A DNA stretch of 64,000 bases from the NCBI GenBank assembly GCA_977006965.1, contig OZ345369.1, positions 1,116,001-1,180,000 of the forward strand, in the 5' to 3' direction. This DNA comes from Phymatolithon calcareum (Eukaryota > Rhodophyta > Florideophyceae > Hapalidiales). Positions 20,902 through 32,500 of this stretch are shown in pieces. Numbering within the stretch: the first letter of the stretch is position 1; the number at the start of each line of letters is the position of its first letter. A program made the translations under genes and the position numbers. The notes below the pieces were generated by a model, which worked only from the letters and a program-made list of their open reading frames with translations, was not told the DNA's origin and ran no database searches.

Positions 20902-22214
20902 AATCAACTCAATGACAACGGAATATTCTGATAATCTAATGCGACACACAAAGAACAGACTTCGTTCGCACGAGACTACTTTCAGAGCTACGAATTGATT
21001 GCTGTGCTAGAAGAACGCTAAAGGCCAGCTTCAAACATGTGGGAATCCACAGCACTCTAAGGCGCAAGCGGCTGCTTAAAGATCCTACGACCTGAGCCGA
21101 GTCGCTATTGATAAGGTATACCCATGCGGAGCCAGTTACTTGGGACAATATTTTAGGGAATTTCCAAACCCAAACAGTGAACTCGAAATGCCATCTTCCA
21201 CAGAAAATCAACATGTTCCCAAATCATGAATTAAAAATAGAAAGCGCGATCCATATCGCTCTCAACCATACATGCTCCGTGGGTTAAAGCTTGAAAAAAG
21301 ACAGTAAAAACTGCCCAATGAACGTTCCGTGCTTGAACCACCAGTAATCATGGTTCAAACCTCTAAATTGGAGTTACGTAAATATTTCGCTCCTCCAGTG
21401 TGAAATATAAAATAATCCAAAGTTTCTGAAATCATACACTGTTTGCAAAAAACAGATCCTCTGCGACGAAGCCAAGTGTACCAATCAAAATCGAATAGGG
21501 GACGTATTGCGAGCAAAGTCAAAAGTTTCAGTTCGCTCATAGAATAGAGGGGTCGCTGGACCGAAGTATCGAATACTTCGCCTTTTTTTAAGCTCGCGAC
21601 CTCTGTGCGAACCCTCGCGACCCCTTTGCGACTCCTCGAAAGACCCCTCTGGAGGCTTCAACCCTCCTAGAGTCGAAACATGTGAACTGATACAGAGTCG
21701 CAACATGTGAAATAATTTGACTCCTATATATCTTCTGTGGAATAGCTCAACTGTTTCGGATGAAGTTAGCTTATTCTTAGTTCCAACATGGCTCCGACTG
21801 TGAGCAATCGGAGCGCAGAACTTTATTTTAGAATCTTTCCGAAGCACATAATTTTAGTGTCCGGTGAGAGAATAGCTCCTATGTGTTCAGAAGAAAGCTA
21901 CTCTACAGACCGCTCCCCCATACGCAGTAAGTCCAACAACACATTTCCCTCGCATTTATGGTCAGAAAGTACAAAGAAGCAGAGCAATGAGGTTGAAATT
22001 TCTCCTTTCCCAGCCAGAGCCGTTATGTGCACCTTAGCATTCCTGGATTCTAGATGGGCTTCTTCGCGAGCCGAGATATATTTCTGAATCATCAGAACCT
22101 AATTATTAGTTCCAGAGTTACGTTTGTACCTCCAGAAATAAGATATGAGCTTCCAAGAATACTTCGCACTTCCAGAAAAGGAATGTTCTCCCTCGAATTG
22201 AATGGACTCTTCTA
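20902..22214. other. Intergenic DNA right of cassette A
   Basis: No gene supported. The right terminus of cassette A should lie here; no inverted match to the left side was found by eye. The stretch from about 22090 begins a series of short AT-rich phrases such as TTCCAGAA that recur to about 23570. Confidence 0.4.
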
Positions 22215-23038
22215 ATATCTATGTGTCGAACACCCTGAACTGAGGGGCGATTTAAAAAAATCTATAGCGCGAAGGCCAGACAATTCGCTCGCGCCATATT
22301 CGTAAAGTTGGGCTTTTCTTCTGTGCGAGGAGTACCGCAACTATTAACTTATAAGCGCTTCATTATGTGCTACGATTGAATATGTGTTGTCCACTCACAA
22401 GAATGAGACCTGCCGAGACGCAAGAAAAATTCCACCGCCCAAGGGTCAGCGCATCTTTTATATGACATAGAAACGACGGTGACCAGTCTAGAAGAACATT
22501 GCAGACTTCAGGGAGCCATTTCCACATCCATATATATGATTGGCACGCTTCAAGAAGTAATTGATGATGAAATCACTAGTCGTAAATTCAGCACCCGGTG
22601 CAGAAGACTAAGATTAGGTCCGTATATATTGCTGTCGTCCGAAGTAGTCATCAACGTTCAGTCACTTCAGATCATGTATTTACGTTCGAGAGCGGTGTAG
22701 GAACCCACTAAGAGGAACACTGTGAATGGGATGACGACTTCTTTGCTGTGCAAATTAACTACAGAGTTCTCGAAGTGAGTAAAACGACCCTGGTAATACC
22801 AGGGTCGTTTTACTGTGCTCATCATGTACTAAGCTTGATGGTGTGGTAACGTATGTTGTGACACCAGCATATACGTTTGCCACACTTTTACTTGTTGAGA
22901 CTGTTGTGCAAAGCAGGTTGCTGCGATCCATGAGCTTGACGACTTTTACGAGCATGATAATTAATAGCTTTCTTTCGTAAGAGTAATATAAATCTCATTC
23001 CCTCAGTTGAGGTAAAAATTCCGTCACATAGACACTAG
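22215..23038 (+). mobile_element. Decayed, internally deleted copy of the piggyBac-like element
   Basis: Left end ATCTATGTGTCGAACACC and right end CGTCACATAGACACTAG are the mutated ends of the element at 60325-61993. The interior carries diverged matching segments: SLEEHCRLQGAIS...GTLQEV (22479 onward) against SLAECCRLYGAFY...GTVQEV in the other copy, and a matching right-hand region from about 22700. At about half the length of the other copy it is a deletion derivative that can no longer encode a transposase. A 37-bp perfect palindrome lies at 22778-22814. Confidence 0.7.
22778..22814. repeat. 37-bp perfect inverted repeat (loop of 1)
   Basis: Arms of 18 bases around a single central base, inside the decayed piggyBac-like copy. 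The other copy of the element does not obviously have it. Confidence 0.9.
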
Positions 23039-23068
23039 AGGTCCAGAAACAGATTTAAGTGCATATCA

Positions 23069-23530
23069 CTGATCAACTTTTAGGAGCTGCGATTGCGGAA
23101 GCGCTATAGTCCTTTCCATTCGTATATCTGTAGCCCCAATAGTAGTTCTGTTTGTCCATGAATTGGTATAGACAGCTTTGGGGCCTCAGAAAACGATCTG
23201 TGACTCCAGAAACTATAATATACTATCTGGAGCTCCATACCTATTTCTGAACATCCAGAAGAAGTTCTGCTTGTCCATAAATTTGAATGTAATTATCTGA
23301 TCAACTATTAGAAGGAGCTGTGAAACTGCCGAAGGGTTAGTCCTTTCCATTCGTATATTTGTAACCCCAATAGTAGTTCTGTTTGTCCATGAATTGGTAT
23401 GGACAGCACTGGAGTCCCAAAAAACGTTCTGAAACTCCAGAAATTACAACATACTGTTCTGGAGCTCCATACTTCTTTCTGTATGTCCAGAAGTAGTTCT
23501 GCTTGTCCATAAATTTGAATGCAATTCTAT
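23069..23530. repeat. Two-copy 231-bp tandem duplication
   Basis: TCCTTTCCATTCGTATAT starts at 23110 and again at 23341; the phrase CCCCAATAGTAGTTCTGTTT follows in both, as does the end TGCTTGTCCATAAATTTGAA. Copies are diverged at roughly one base in ten. Internally the unit is built from shorter phrases around CCAGAA and TCCATA. No coding content recognised. Confidence 0.85.
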
Positions 23531-24034
23531 GGAGCCTCATAAACACTTCTGATCTACCAAAAGAATTCCTGGAATTCCATTTGTTTATGCGGATAGCTTG
23601 GCATATATGCTTAACAACTTAAGCTTTGAGAAATCTTGTTTGTTCACCCGCCCGAGCAGAAAGAGCCAACTAAGTTGTTTGACTCACTCGAACTCATGCA
23701 CTTATCTACACAGCAATGGTGTGCAGCTACGATGGCAAGCAGCCCATTTTCGCACTTAGTGCAATTTGGCTCTATAGTGCCGCTGACAAATTTCTTACAA
23801 ACAGAACAATACTTATTCAAACTTTGAAATATATTTCCGCTTTTCGGGGCACAACTTCTTTCTATAGTTTGCCCGTATCGCGGGGTTATCGAGCGACCCC
23901 GGATTCCGAGCAAAATTTCAAGTATTCTCAAACTTACATCTTAGCGATCCTCCCATAAGGGCGCGTAAAGTGCTATGCATGATTTTTACTAATAAATTGG
24001 AGGGGTCATCAGGCAAGTACTGTACTGTACTGTA
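23531..24034. other. Intergenic DNA left of the Tc1 element
   Basis: No gene supported. On the minus strand a 95-codon frame (23644-23931) has cysteine pairs (SVCKKFVSG...CTKCENG...HHCCVDKC), which could be a zinc-binding remnant. It is too short and unsupported to call. A TGTAC/TACTG simple repeat ends at the Tc1 insertion point. Confidence 0.35.
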
Positions 24035-25615
24035 CACTGCCCGAAATTAATATAGCCCCACTTTGGCAAACCGTCAGGGGCACGCGCATGGCGGGAATCG
24101 CGTTAAAGGACCGGTGGTCCTTTAATCGTCTACTCATTGCTCTACGTACTAGCCCAAATATGGCTCGCTAGGTTTTTGTTAACTCGCAGTGTACGCCAAA
24201 ATGTATGATAGCCCCTTTTTTTCCCGCGCAGCAATTTGGCCCCGGAAAATTTCATGCATCCGCCAAGCGGAAGTATATGGGATTCATGGCGCGCTCGGCG
24301 CCCTGTGGCCTTATTTATATCCATGGCGATGTACCCACGTACGCTGTTGGAGTCACTCAGCCCCCAACCATGGGTCGCGGACTGTCTCTGACAAAGGAGG
24401 AGGAGGCAGTGATCCGGGCGCTCGACTCCAAAGGCTTGAGCAAGAGGGCCATTGCGTTGCAAGTGAAACGGTCCTGAAAAGCCGTCTCGAACGTTTTGAA
24501 CAAGCTCCCTGGCCAATCTCGACGGAAAAAGGCGGGGAGGCCCCGAAAGCTGTCTGATCAGGATACTCGGGCAGTCATTCGGAAGGCTTGTGCTTCAAGA
24601 ATGACGGCTCGGCAGCTCCGATACATATACGATTTACCCGTCGGAGTGCGTCGCGTGCAACAAGTACTTAAAGATACTAAGTACTTAGAGTTTAGGCGCA
24701 TGAAACGGGCTCCAAGCCTTACCCCTTGGCACAAGGATCAGCGTGACAAGTGGGCCCGCCTTCGTCTTCGCCTTCCCCGCTCGCAGTGGACCAGGACAAT
24801 CTTTTCTGATGAGAAGCGATTCTGTTTGGATGGTCCAGACGGTTTTGGGTACTATTGGACCGACAAAAGGGTCCCTGAAGAATACTTTTCCGTCGGCAGC
24901 AAGGCGGGGGAGGGGTTATGGTCTGGGGTTATTTTTCGTGGCGCGGAAAGCCCGAATTGGTAGTCGTACCGAACACAATGAATGCGCAAAGGTACGTGCA
25001 GCTGCTTCAGAATCATCTGGAACCGTTTGCGGAATTTCGTTACAGTGGGGACTGGAGTTTCCAGCAGGATAACGCGCCGGCGCACACAGCGAGGTACACA
25101 GATGAGTACTTCTTTGAAGCAGGGATCAGCTTTATGGATTGTCCATCGCGTAGTCCCGATCTGAACCCAATAGAGCACCTGTGGGGCATCGTTGCGCGTG
25201 ATGTTTACAAGGATTGTCGTCAGTTTGAGTACGAGGACGACCTCATCGAAGCGATTCAAGCATCCTGGGATCGTATTGGACTGGAAACGCTGCAGAAGTT
25301 GATTGGATCGATGCCGGACCGGTGCATGAAGGTTATCGAGAAGCGCGGTGGGTCTACTAGCTACTGAGCGTTGTTTTTTGTTGCGATACGCTGAGAAAGA
25401 TAAAGGTGGCTCTAACTTACTGCGGACGTAAAAATGTGCTATTCAAGCAAACTTGATTTCCTGTTTGACTCCATGGGGGTTCACTAAATTAGGTTAGTCA
25501 TTGCGTTGAAAAAGAAGGTTATACATGCAGTGCGACAAAAATAGTGGCGCCAGTAGTCACCATGGCTACAAGAGAGAACTCATGCCAAGGTGGGCTATAT
25601 TAATTTCGGGGAGTG
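24035..25615 (+). mobile_element. Tc1/mariner element with TIRs and TA target duplication
   Basis: The ends are inverted repeats of about 31 bp (left starts CACTGCCCGAAATTAATATA, right ends with the complement of CACTCCCCGAAATTAATATA) flanked by TA at 24033-24034 and 25616-25617. Length 1581 bp. The unoccupied site exists in this window: at 60140-60170 the same flanks are joined with a single TA. A 23-bp inverted repeat (arms of 10, loop of 3) lies at 24104-24126 near the left end. It carries one broken transposase gene. Confidence 0.95.
24370..25367 (+). pseudogene. Tc1-family DD34E transposase, broken by one stop and one frameshift
   Basis: Start MGRGLSLTKEEEAVIRALDS at the ATG at 24370. 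A helix-turn-helix region (SKRAIALQVKRS) is interrupted by TGA at 24475-24477, after which the same frame continues KAVSNVLNKLPG. A GRPRKL motif and a second DNA-binding region follow. The catalytic triad is visible: D in IFSDEKRF, D in FQQDNAPAH, E in SPDLNPIEHLW, with 34 residues between the last two (DD34E, Tc1 type). A one-base slip in the G-run near 24908-24916 moves the frame between the first and second D. Reconstructed length about 332 residues fits the family's usual 340. The element is therefore not autonomous. Confidence 0.92.
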
Positions 25616-25774
25616 TATGTCAACATTGCGGGAAATAAATCGAACCTCGGCATATGATACAGTAGGCGAAACTGTGGGCGGGGGAAGGTTAGAAGGGGAG
25701 TAACGCAGAGGGGTATCATAGCTTTTTTTAATGATAAAATCATCTGAACGTTGTATAAAACAAATCGTATAGTA
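25616..25774. repeat. Dispersed repeat, copy 1
   Basis: From the TA after the Tc1 element to the start of the next element, this sequence matches 60153-60309, with small indels. It includes TGTCAACATTGCGGGAAAT, a GGAAGGTTAGAAGGGGAG phrase and a run TAGCTTTTTTTAATGAT. It is the older sequence into which Tc1 jumped. Confidence 0.85.
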
Positions 25775-26711
25775 TCAGGGGATTTTAAGAGGGGGAGAAA
25801 CGCAAAATTTCGAAGTTACATAAAAGTAATAATGAGAGACACCTTCGATGTGCCAGACAGATTATGAGTGGAGGGCAGCATCAAAAAAACATCGGCTAAG
25901 CTGGACATCGACGACGGTGTAACGGGTCCGTAGTCCGGCATTAGCCAATGTGAGGATGACAGGACATGAACGAGCCTGATATGCAAACCGCCGGAGCGGG
26001 TGGAGTGCGCTAATAGTTGCCGAGCCGCGTTGGGAGTCGATGCGCAATTTCGCTGCAAGAGCTGCTCGGCGGGGAAAATTTTGTGACGTGGGTTCATGTG
26101 ATAGGCCGCTTTTCGGGAGTTCGAGTGTCCCTTTAGTTCACTGAACACCATATACAATCATTCATCTGCATTTGCAGTTATTTCTTACCACAAAACGGTT
26201 TCTGAAACCAGAGCTGCCGCTACATTGGGAGCTGCTAATGTTCGCGTCATCCCGACCAATTTTTCCTATAACACTCACACATCTATGATACATTTCCACA
26301 CCAATGCAGCCGTTTCATACGAACTCCAAGTGCCCAAATTCCGGAAATTTCGTATGACAACCCCTTGTGTTGATCATATCGATACACGTGGCATTTATCA
26401 TAAGAATATATTTTTGTGTTAGTGATCATACTTCAATCTCGCGCCGACATATATACACGCGCCGAGCTTCTTGTTCAGAAGAAGAGAAGCCGAAGGAGAC
26501 GCGCACACTTACCTTGCTTCTGTTTGCTCTTTCGTCTTGGTTCGTTTCTGGGGTTCGACCCCAATACCGGAGGCTCGTTCCTTTCCTCCGGGGGTTTCTG
26601 CCCGCTACTATTGCCGCGTGCGCGAGCACGCATTCTACCCTACACTGCGCTACGTGTCATACGCTGTAGCATACAACAACTTGCGTTTCTCCCCCTCTTA
26701 CAATCCCCTGA
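25775..26711. mobile_element. Non-autonomous element with TCAGGGG ends (MITE-like)
   Basis: Inverted ends of about 24 bp (left starts TCAGGGGATTTTAAGAGG; the right end is the complement with one mismatch) bracket 937 bp. They are flanked by TA at 25773-25774 and 26712-26713. No transposase domain is visible inside; a 113-codon minus frame at 25816-26157 has no recognisable family. TA duplication suggests a Tc1/mariner/pogo-type transposase acting in trans. The copy at 60310-60332 retains only the right end. Confidence 0.7.
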
Positions 26712-26713
26712 TA

Positions 26714-28006
26714 CAGTCAACCCTCGATAACTGGATGGCTTCGGTCGGGGAGTCAGAAATCCAGATATCGAGGATATTCCAGGAGTGAATTCATATCATA
26801 TCGCAAAGACTACACATGTAGCTCAGCAGCCCATGTTGCAGACGCAGCCGACGTGTAGTTGCGGCAACCGATGCCGACACACTGCGCGAATCTGAGAAGC
26901 GGATGGTGATGCGATAGTATAATTTTCAATAGTTGCAATTGTTGACCGCATTAGGCTTGTGGGAACTGTCCGGCCCGGAACTGCAACATCACTGGAGGAT
27001 CATGGTGACACCGATGTATTAGTGTATATCTGCGTAACTGTTGCGCATGCGTACAGTATGAACCAACTGTGGCAGATAAAGTGGTTGAAGCGTGTGTAAG
27101 GTTGGAGAATCTGACGAGTCGTCAGGTGGTATCATGCTTTGAAACCGCGGTCAGAGTTGGGAATATGGACGCCATAGGCAGCGACAGACTTCACGCAGAG
27201 GATGTAGAGGAGCTAGTCACACTGGATGATTCAACAATAAGCCCAGAAACGCCTGAAGCGCTTTTCGGAGATGGCGACGGACCGACCGGAAAGTCACGAA
27301 AGTAGATGGAGGCTCCGCGGATAACAGAGATACAGAGGGGCTTGCGCAGGCCCGATATAGCAGGGATAACTGGTATTCGCATGCTAATTGCCGACATACT
27401 TGCTTACGCTGAAAACCTGGATTACAAAGAAGAGGTTGGTATTGCAATTGTAGAAATTCTCACATTTGCAGTTGTGGATGGGGCGGCACTAACTAGATTG
27501 GGGTTTCCATGACTTCAGAGGGCTGCAGGAGCGCAAGCGCAGCTTTAAAGAGCTGGGTCGCTGATGACTTTATCCCCATTCGAAGATTATGTGGTAGCTA
27601 AAATCGTGTTCTACGGCATTGCCGGGATCGGGATTGCTACCACTATGGAGGGCTGAATGCTGGCGCAGTGTCAACAGTCCTCGTAGACGCGATCGGTAAT
27701 AAGATGCGCGTACACTCGAGCACACTTACCAAAGTCTGGCCGCCATGGAGATGGAGGGCTGTGCCTCACTACATGCTGTGGACAAGTAGTAACGTGCAGA
27801 ATATGCTCCGTGGCATGTACTCAATATTTTATACATTTTTAAGGTATGCGCCGTGCATCGGCAGTCAGGATATTCTACGAAGTGAGTATTCTGAATATGT
27901 TAAAATTTCGATACATTTTGGACTATACTGTATTCGTGGACGCACGCAATATTCTAAAAACCGAGGTTATGCACTTAAAGAGGATCCAGTTATCGAGGGT
28001 TGACTG
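26714..28006. mobile_element. pogo/Tigger-like element, decayed
   Basis: 23-bp inverted ends beginning CAGTCAACCCTCGATAACTG on both sides, flanked by TA at 26712-26713 and 28007-28008. CAGT...CCTCGATAA ends with a TA duplication are typical of pogo/Tigger/Fot1 elements. The 1293-bp interior has no intact DDE domain; short frames at 27069-27305 and 27306-27512 (plus) may be remnants of the C-terminal part. It sits exactly at the right-hand TA of the TCAGGGG element, so the two insertions are nested or adjacent. Confidence 0.85.
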
Positions 28007-28646
28007 TAGTATCAATTCAAAAAGTGGTCGATATTTTTACTTGATTCGATGTATCATAAGGTTTAATGGACGATTGGTGGAAACATGTACAGCGTGTACT
28101 GCCGGTTGCTCTCCTTGCAGTAACACCTTTTGTGGGCAGAATTAAACGCAATTCATGGCGAGGCATGCAAATAGGGCAGCAGTGCCTAAACGGTTGTCTG
28201 TCGGCGTTCAATTTGATCTGAAATTTTTTGAGATTTTGTGGAACTTTCTACTGTATGTCCTCGTTATATTCTCAAAGTTTTCGGCTAAAATGTGGACCTC
28301 AAGTTTGGTGGGAATTACACGTGCGGATAGAATCTATTGGGAGCAGAGTGTGGAGTACACACTGGGGGAGCAAAGCCCCGTGATAGACGCCGAGCGCAAT
28401 ATCCGAGGACGATGAAAAGTGGCGTCCTGGCATTGGATAGTTCTTTTGGTGTCCTTATGACACCTGTGGAGGTGTACATATGACGACAACTCAGTGTAAA
28501 TCGGATTAACTTGAAAGTGTCATGTAAGTCACTGCCCAATTCGTCCCACGCCTCCTCAATCACTGTTCTGCGGATTACTGTCAAGGAATCCGAGGACTAT
28601 GCGGCAAGTGTCCACGAACACGTGTGCAACGAGCCAAAGGGAGTGG

Positions 28647-28762
28647 ACTGTATTGCGCACACGAGCACATCTTTGGCCAAAGATGTGCTCGTGCGCGCAA
28701 TACAGTGCACTCGGGTGCTGGATTTATCACGGTCCAGCCGCAAGAAGCGCGCTTCTTGCGGC
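28647..28762. repeat. Pair of long palindromes
   Basis: 28647-28706 is a 60-bp inverted repeat with no loop and one mismatched pair. An 8-bp palindrome AGTGCACT (28704-28711) overlaps its end. 28737-28762 is a perfect 26-bp palindrome. They lie about 160 bp left of the copia element. Confidence 0.95.
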
Positions 28763-28917
28763 CATCCGCGCATAGGTTGCGCATTGCCTCTGCTATTTTC
28801 ACCGCGCGCTCAGCCTGCAGTTCCGTTTGCGCATACAATGTTGCAGAGCGCAGAGCTCCAGGTATGAGCCATTGCACCTATTCGCGCACAAATTACTACT
28901 GCGTGATGTGGAGCATT

Positions 28918-28922
28918 ATATT
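28918..28922. repeat. Target-site duplication ATATT, left copy
   Basis: ATATT immediately precedes the left LTR and recurs at 35376-35380 immediately after the right LTR. A 5-bp duplication is usual for Ty1/copia elements. Confidence 0.95.
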
Positions 28923-29554
28923 TGTAAAATACCCGCTGACACACGGAGGCCCTGCGTCTCAAGGTCCCGCGGATTAACTGCTTGTCGCGACCGCACCGTG
29001 TAGTCGATGACCAGCACCACGGCGACCTGGATGTGTATCACGGTAGACTGTTGCCCAACCTTGGGCGTTCGTTATCCCACTTGGGACCCGACGGTCGAGG
29101 GAGCTCTTGATAAACCAGAAAGGAGCAAAAGAGTGTGTCGGATTTACTGCTTTACTACGAAGCTTTTCGTAGTCCCTCTCCTCAACTCTCCTTCACAAGT
29201 TCCCCTCTTGTTTCTTTTATATTCCCCTTTTTTTCAACCTCTATGATACAGCGGCGTGCGGCAACACAGCAAATCTCCCATGATTCCACTGCCATGCCAC
29301 ATCCTTAACCGCCAACCATTCGTAATGGTATTTCAACATTATTGAACACTCGGCAAACATATGCCGAGAGAATATTCCCTTGCAACTTGTTTCGGTGGAA
29401 GCCACATAATCTCAGTAGATGTAACCGATTTCAGCGCTACCCTGGCAAGGCATACATACCCCAGAAAAGTGCCCTACCCTTTCACGCGCTAAATGAGCAC
29501 CCTGGCTAAACCCGTCCTGAGATAAATAAAAGACAAATCGGCTTGCGTTTCACA
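28923..29554 (-). repeat. 3' LTR of the copia element
   Basis: 632 bp, TG...CA, indistinguishable from the LTR at 34744-35375. It contains a small hairpin around ACTACGAAGCTTTTCGTAGT (about 29150-29170). Confidence 0.97.
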
Positions 29555-29595
29555 TTCCCGCCTTCATGCGCAATCCTGATTAAGCATGAACCAAA

Positions 29596-32500
29596 TCAAA
29601 GCTCTTCCTGCAAAGCGGGTCCATATTCGCACCGGTTGTCGATCGCGATAGGAAGTCGTCCACTTACAAGCATTTTCTCCAGGAGATCTGACGTTGTGCC
29701 CGACATGGGCTTTGTTAACGCATCTGCTGGATTTTGGGGACCAGGAACCCAAACAATGTCCGCAATCGATCCGCTTTCGTATTCTGCGCGCAAGCGATGA
29801 ACGTCGGCGAACATTCCGCGGTCCCTCGGTGTACTCTGTGTAGCTAAACAACGATGTAGTCCTTTAGAGTCCAGCACCTGCGTTAGGTCAATGGGCTGGT
29901 TCATGACAGAAACGTAGGATTCCTGGAGTTGTCGCGCACAGCCGACCGCGGTGACCGCTGCGATGGTTTCTGCCTCACCTGTGGAGGTCGCAACCCGTCG
30001 CTGCTTTCGAGATTGGTAGGTGACCGTGTGAAAGATGCTTCCTGCCGCAGTCCCGAACGCGATACCAACAATAGATCCCTCCTGCGCAACCCTTTTCAGA
30101 GTCCCTTCATGAGTAAACCCCGCATCAGAAAACACAACAACTCGTGCCATTGCCTGTTCTTCCAATGAGGGCTGGAGGTATGCAAGAATCGGTTCCCTCT
30201 TCAGTACATCTCGCACAATAGCGTTCGCCTTTTTAAATCCACTCACCGTCATGGTGGGGATTAGTTGCTGTAGGAAACTCGCAGCAAAGCAGGCGAAAGG
30301 AGAAACTGTCACTCCGAGGTAACCGATTTTTCCCGCGAGTGATTTCAGTCGCTTTCGTTCCATCCAGCTTATCGCGCTCTCCAGTTCCTTACGGCGCTGT
30401 GCAGATATCTTAAGAAACTCGACCTCGCGCAAGTATCGGACCATACTGACGGTAACGTGGTTGTGTTCCTGTACAACTTCCGCAGCGTTCACAGTCAGGG
30501 GTACTGGAGACACTGTCCACGAGCTCAACTCGAATACACCCTCGACACCGTCGTGTGCATACTGTAACCACTCCTCGTTGCGACCAGCAACCAGGAGGTC
30601 ATCAACGTATTTTGCCACAATTAAGCACAGGCCACGACCGCTACAATCGTCCTGAGTCATGCCGTGGTAGAAAAGCTGAGGCAAACCCCAGACCGGGCTC
30701 AAGATGAGGTCGTTACTCAAAACCTCATCGGACACGCGTTGCCATTTACGGCCGGCAGAGACGAGTCCATACATGGTAGCGGTGAGTAGCCAAATTTCTT
30801 CTCGCAAATTCATGTCCCGTGGCGGCTGCACGTAAACATCTCGATGTGCAAGTCCAGACTGAGTATAGGCGCCCCTGATATCAGCTTTCCCCATTATCAT
30901 TCCCGCGCATACCGCTATACTGTAGAGAAGCCTGAAACCATTTTGAGAGACGACTGCAGCGTCCGTGCGGAGACTTTCTCGCTCATCGTCTCGATTGCCA
31001 TGCACACAGAGCCGCGCCTTCAAAAGGTAGCGCTCGTTCTTCTTGCATGAGTTCTCTTCATCAATTTTTACCTTGTAAACGAAGTGCGATGAGATTATGT
31101 TGCTCCCATCGGGAACCTTGGAGCACCTAACGCGGTGCATATTAGGAAGCCAATTAATGTCCAGTTCTGTGTGCTGTGCTTGCTCATACATCCATTCTGG
31201 AATCCAAGGCATCTCCTTAGACATGAATTGAGCGTTCCCCAGCATCAAGTGTGCACGATGTAGTACAGTTTGAGCAACTTCATCTCTGTTGATAGGATTA
31301 GAAAGTAGATTAAGCCTCTCAACTGGCCTGACCGCTCGTCCGCTCCTTCGCAAAGAAACCACAGGATCGTCTACATGATCATCAACCTCAACTGCTGAAT
31401 CCTCGACTTCGACGGGTACAGGCACAAATGGAACGTTCTCTTCAGCATCATTACGTGTAGTAGCGCCAATGTCATTGCCGGTTTCGACCGAAATCGCATG
31501 AGATGGTGGAGACTCCTCGACGGAGCTTCCTTCAGTGGTTCTTTGAGGATGTAGTTGCATGATTTCATCATCATCAGAAGACGAATCAGACCGCTCGTGC
31601 CCGTGCTCTTCGAAGTCAGACTCACCGTCTGCTTCAGTACTTTGCACAGATTTGTCCTCATCACTATCGTCACAATCCATGGCCACGCGAAACGCCGCGG
31701 CAGCCATCTTATTCTTAGGGATTGTACGGACGTCCTCCGGTGCGATCACGCATCGATTTCGACCAGTTCCGACGATAACTGAGTAGTCCTCACGCACAGA
31801 CTTCACCTTACGCTTGACCCATTCCCCGCGTGGCCTCTTACCACCGGGCAATAAGACCAGAATTTCATCCCCAATTCTGATCTTTCGCGAACTCACGCTC
31901 CCAGGTCTCGCTCGTATCACTTTGGCTAGCAATCGCCTTGCGACCATTTCCGAGTGCGCATCTCGCGCCTCCTTCGGAAGTACCATCATGCCGGTGCCAG
32001 CCACCGAAGGAGTGTACCCTCGAACTAGTTCAAACGACGACGCGGTTCGGTTCCCGTACAACATGTTTCCAATGAAGCACGCCTCCGCTAAGAGATCAGT
32101 CAATGGTCGTTTTGCACTGTCCGCGTCGTTCTCTAGTCGCTCGAGCACATCCTTCAAAACACGATGCTTTCGTTCAACCGGTCCGGCTTTGTTGTGCCTC
32201 CTGGCGGGCAAATCGACAAGCTTGATACTCAAGTTCTTGGCCCACCTTCTGGCAATCCCTCTGTCAAATTCCGCATCCCCAATGATCTCCACTGGATATC
32301 CATGACGAAGGATCCAAATATTGGTCACGACACGGAGCATCTTCATCAGTTCACGAGACGGAATGAGCGCCAATTCGGAGTAGAACGTAGCATAGTCCAC
32401 AACATGGAGCACCATCTCAGTGAACCAGTACATAACATCGATATACACACGCTCGTTGAAGTTAAGGTGTATTTTGCTCATGCTGAACTTACTTGCGGGA

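Noticed and set aside
23644-23931. Cys-rich 95-codon minus frame as a zinc-finger gene
   Set aside because: Too short, no conserved spacing of a known finger, and surrounded by repeat-derived DNA.
26550-26562. GGGGTTCGACCCC resembling a tRNA T-arm
   Set aside because: No matching acceptor stem, D-arm or anticodon arm exists in the preceding 75 bases.
29007-29246. 79-codon frame occurring twice identically (also at 34828-35067)
   Set aside because: It lies inside the two LTRs of the copia element and is duplicated only because the LTRs are identical.
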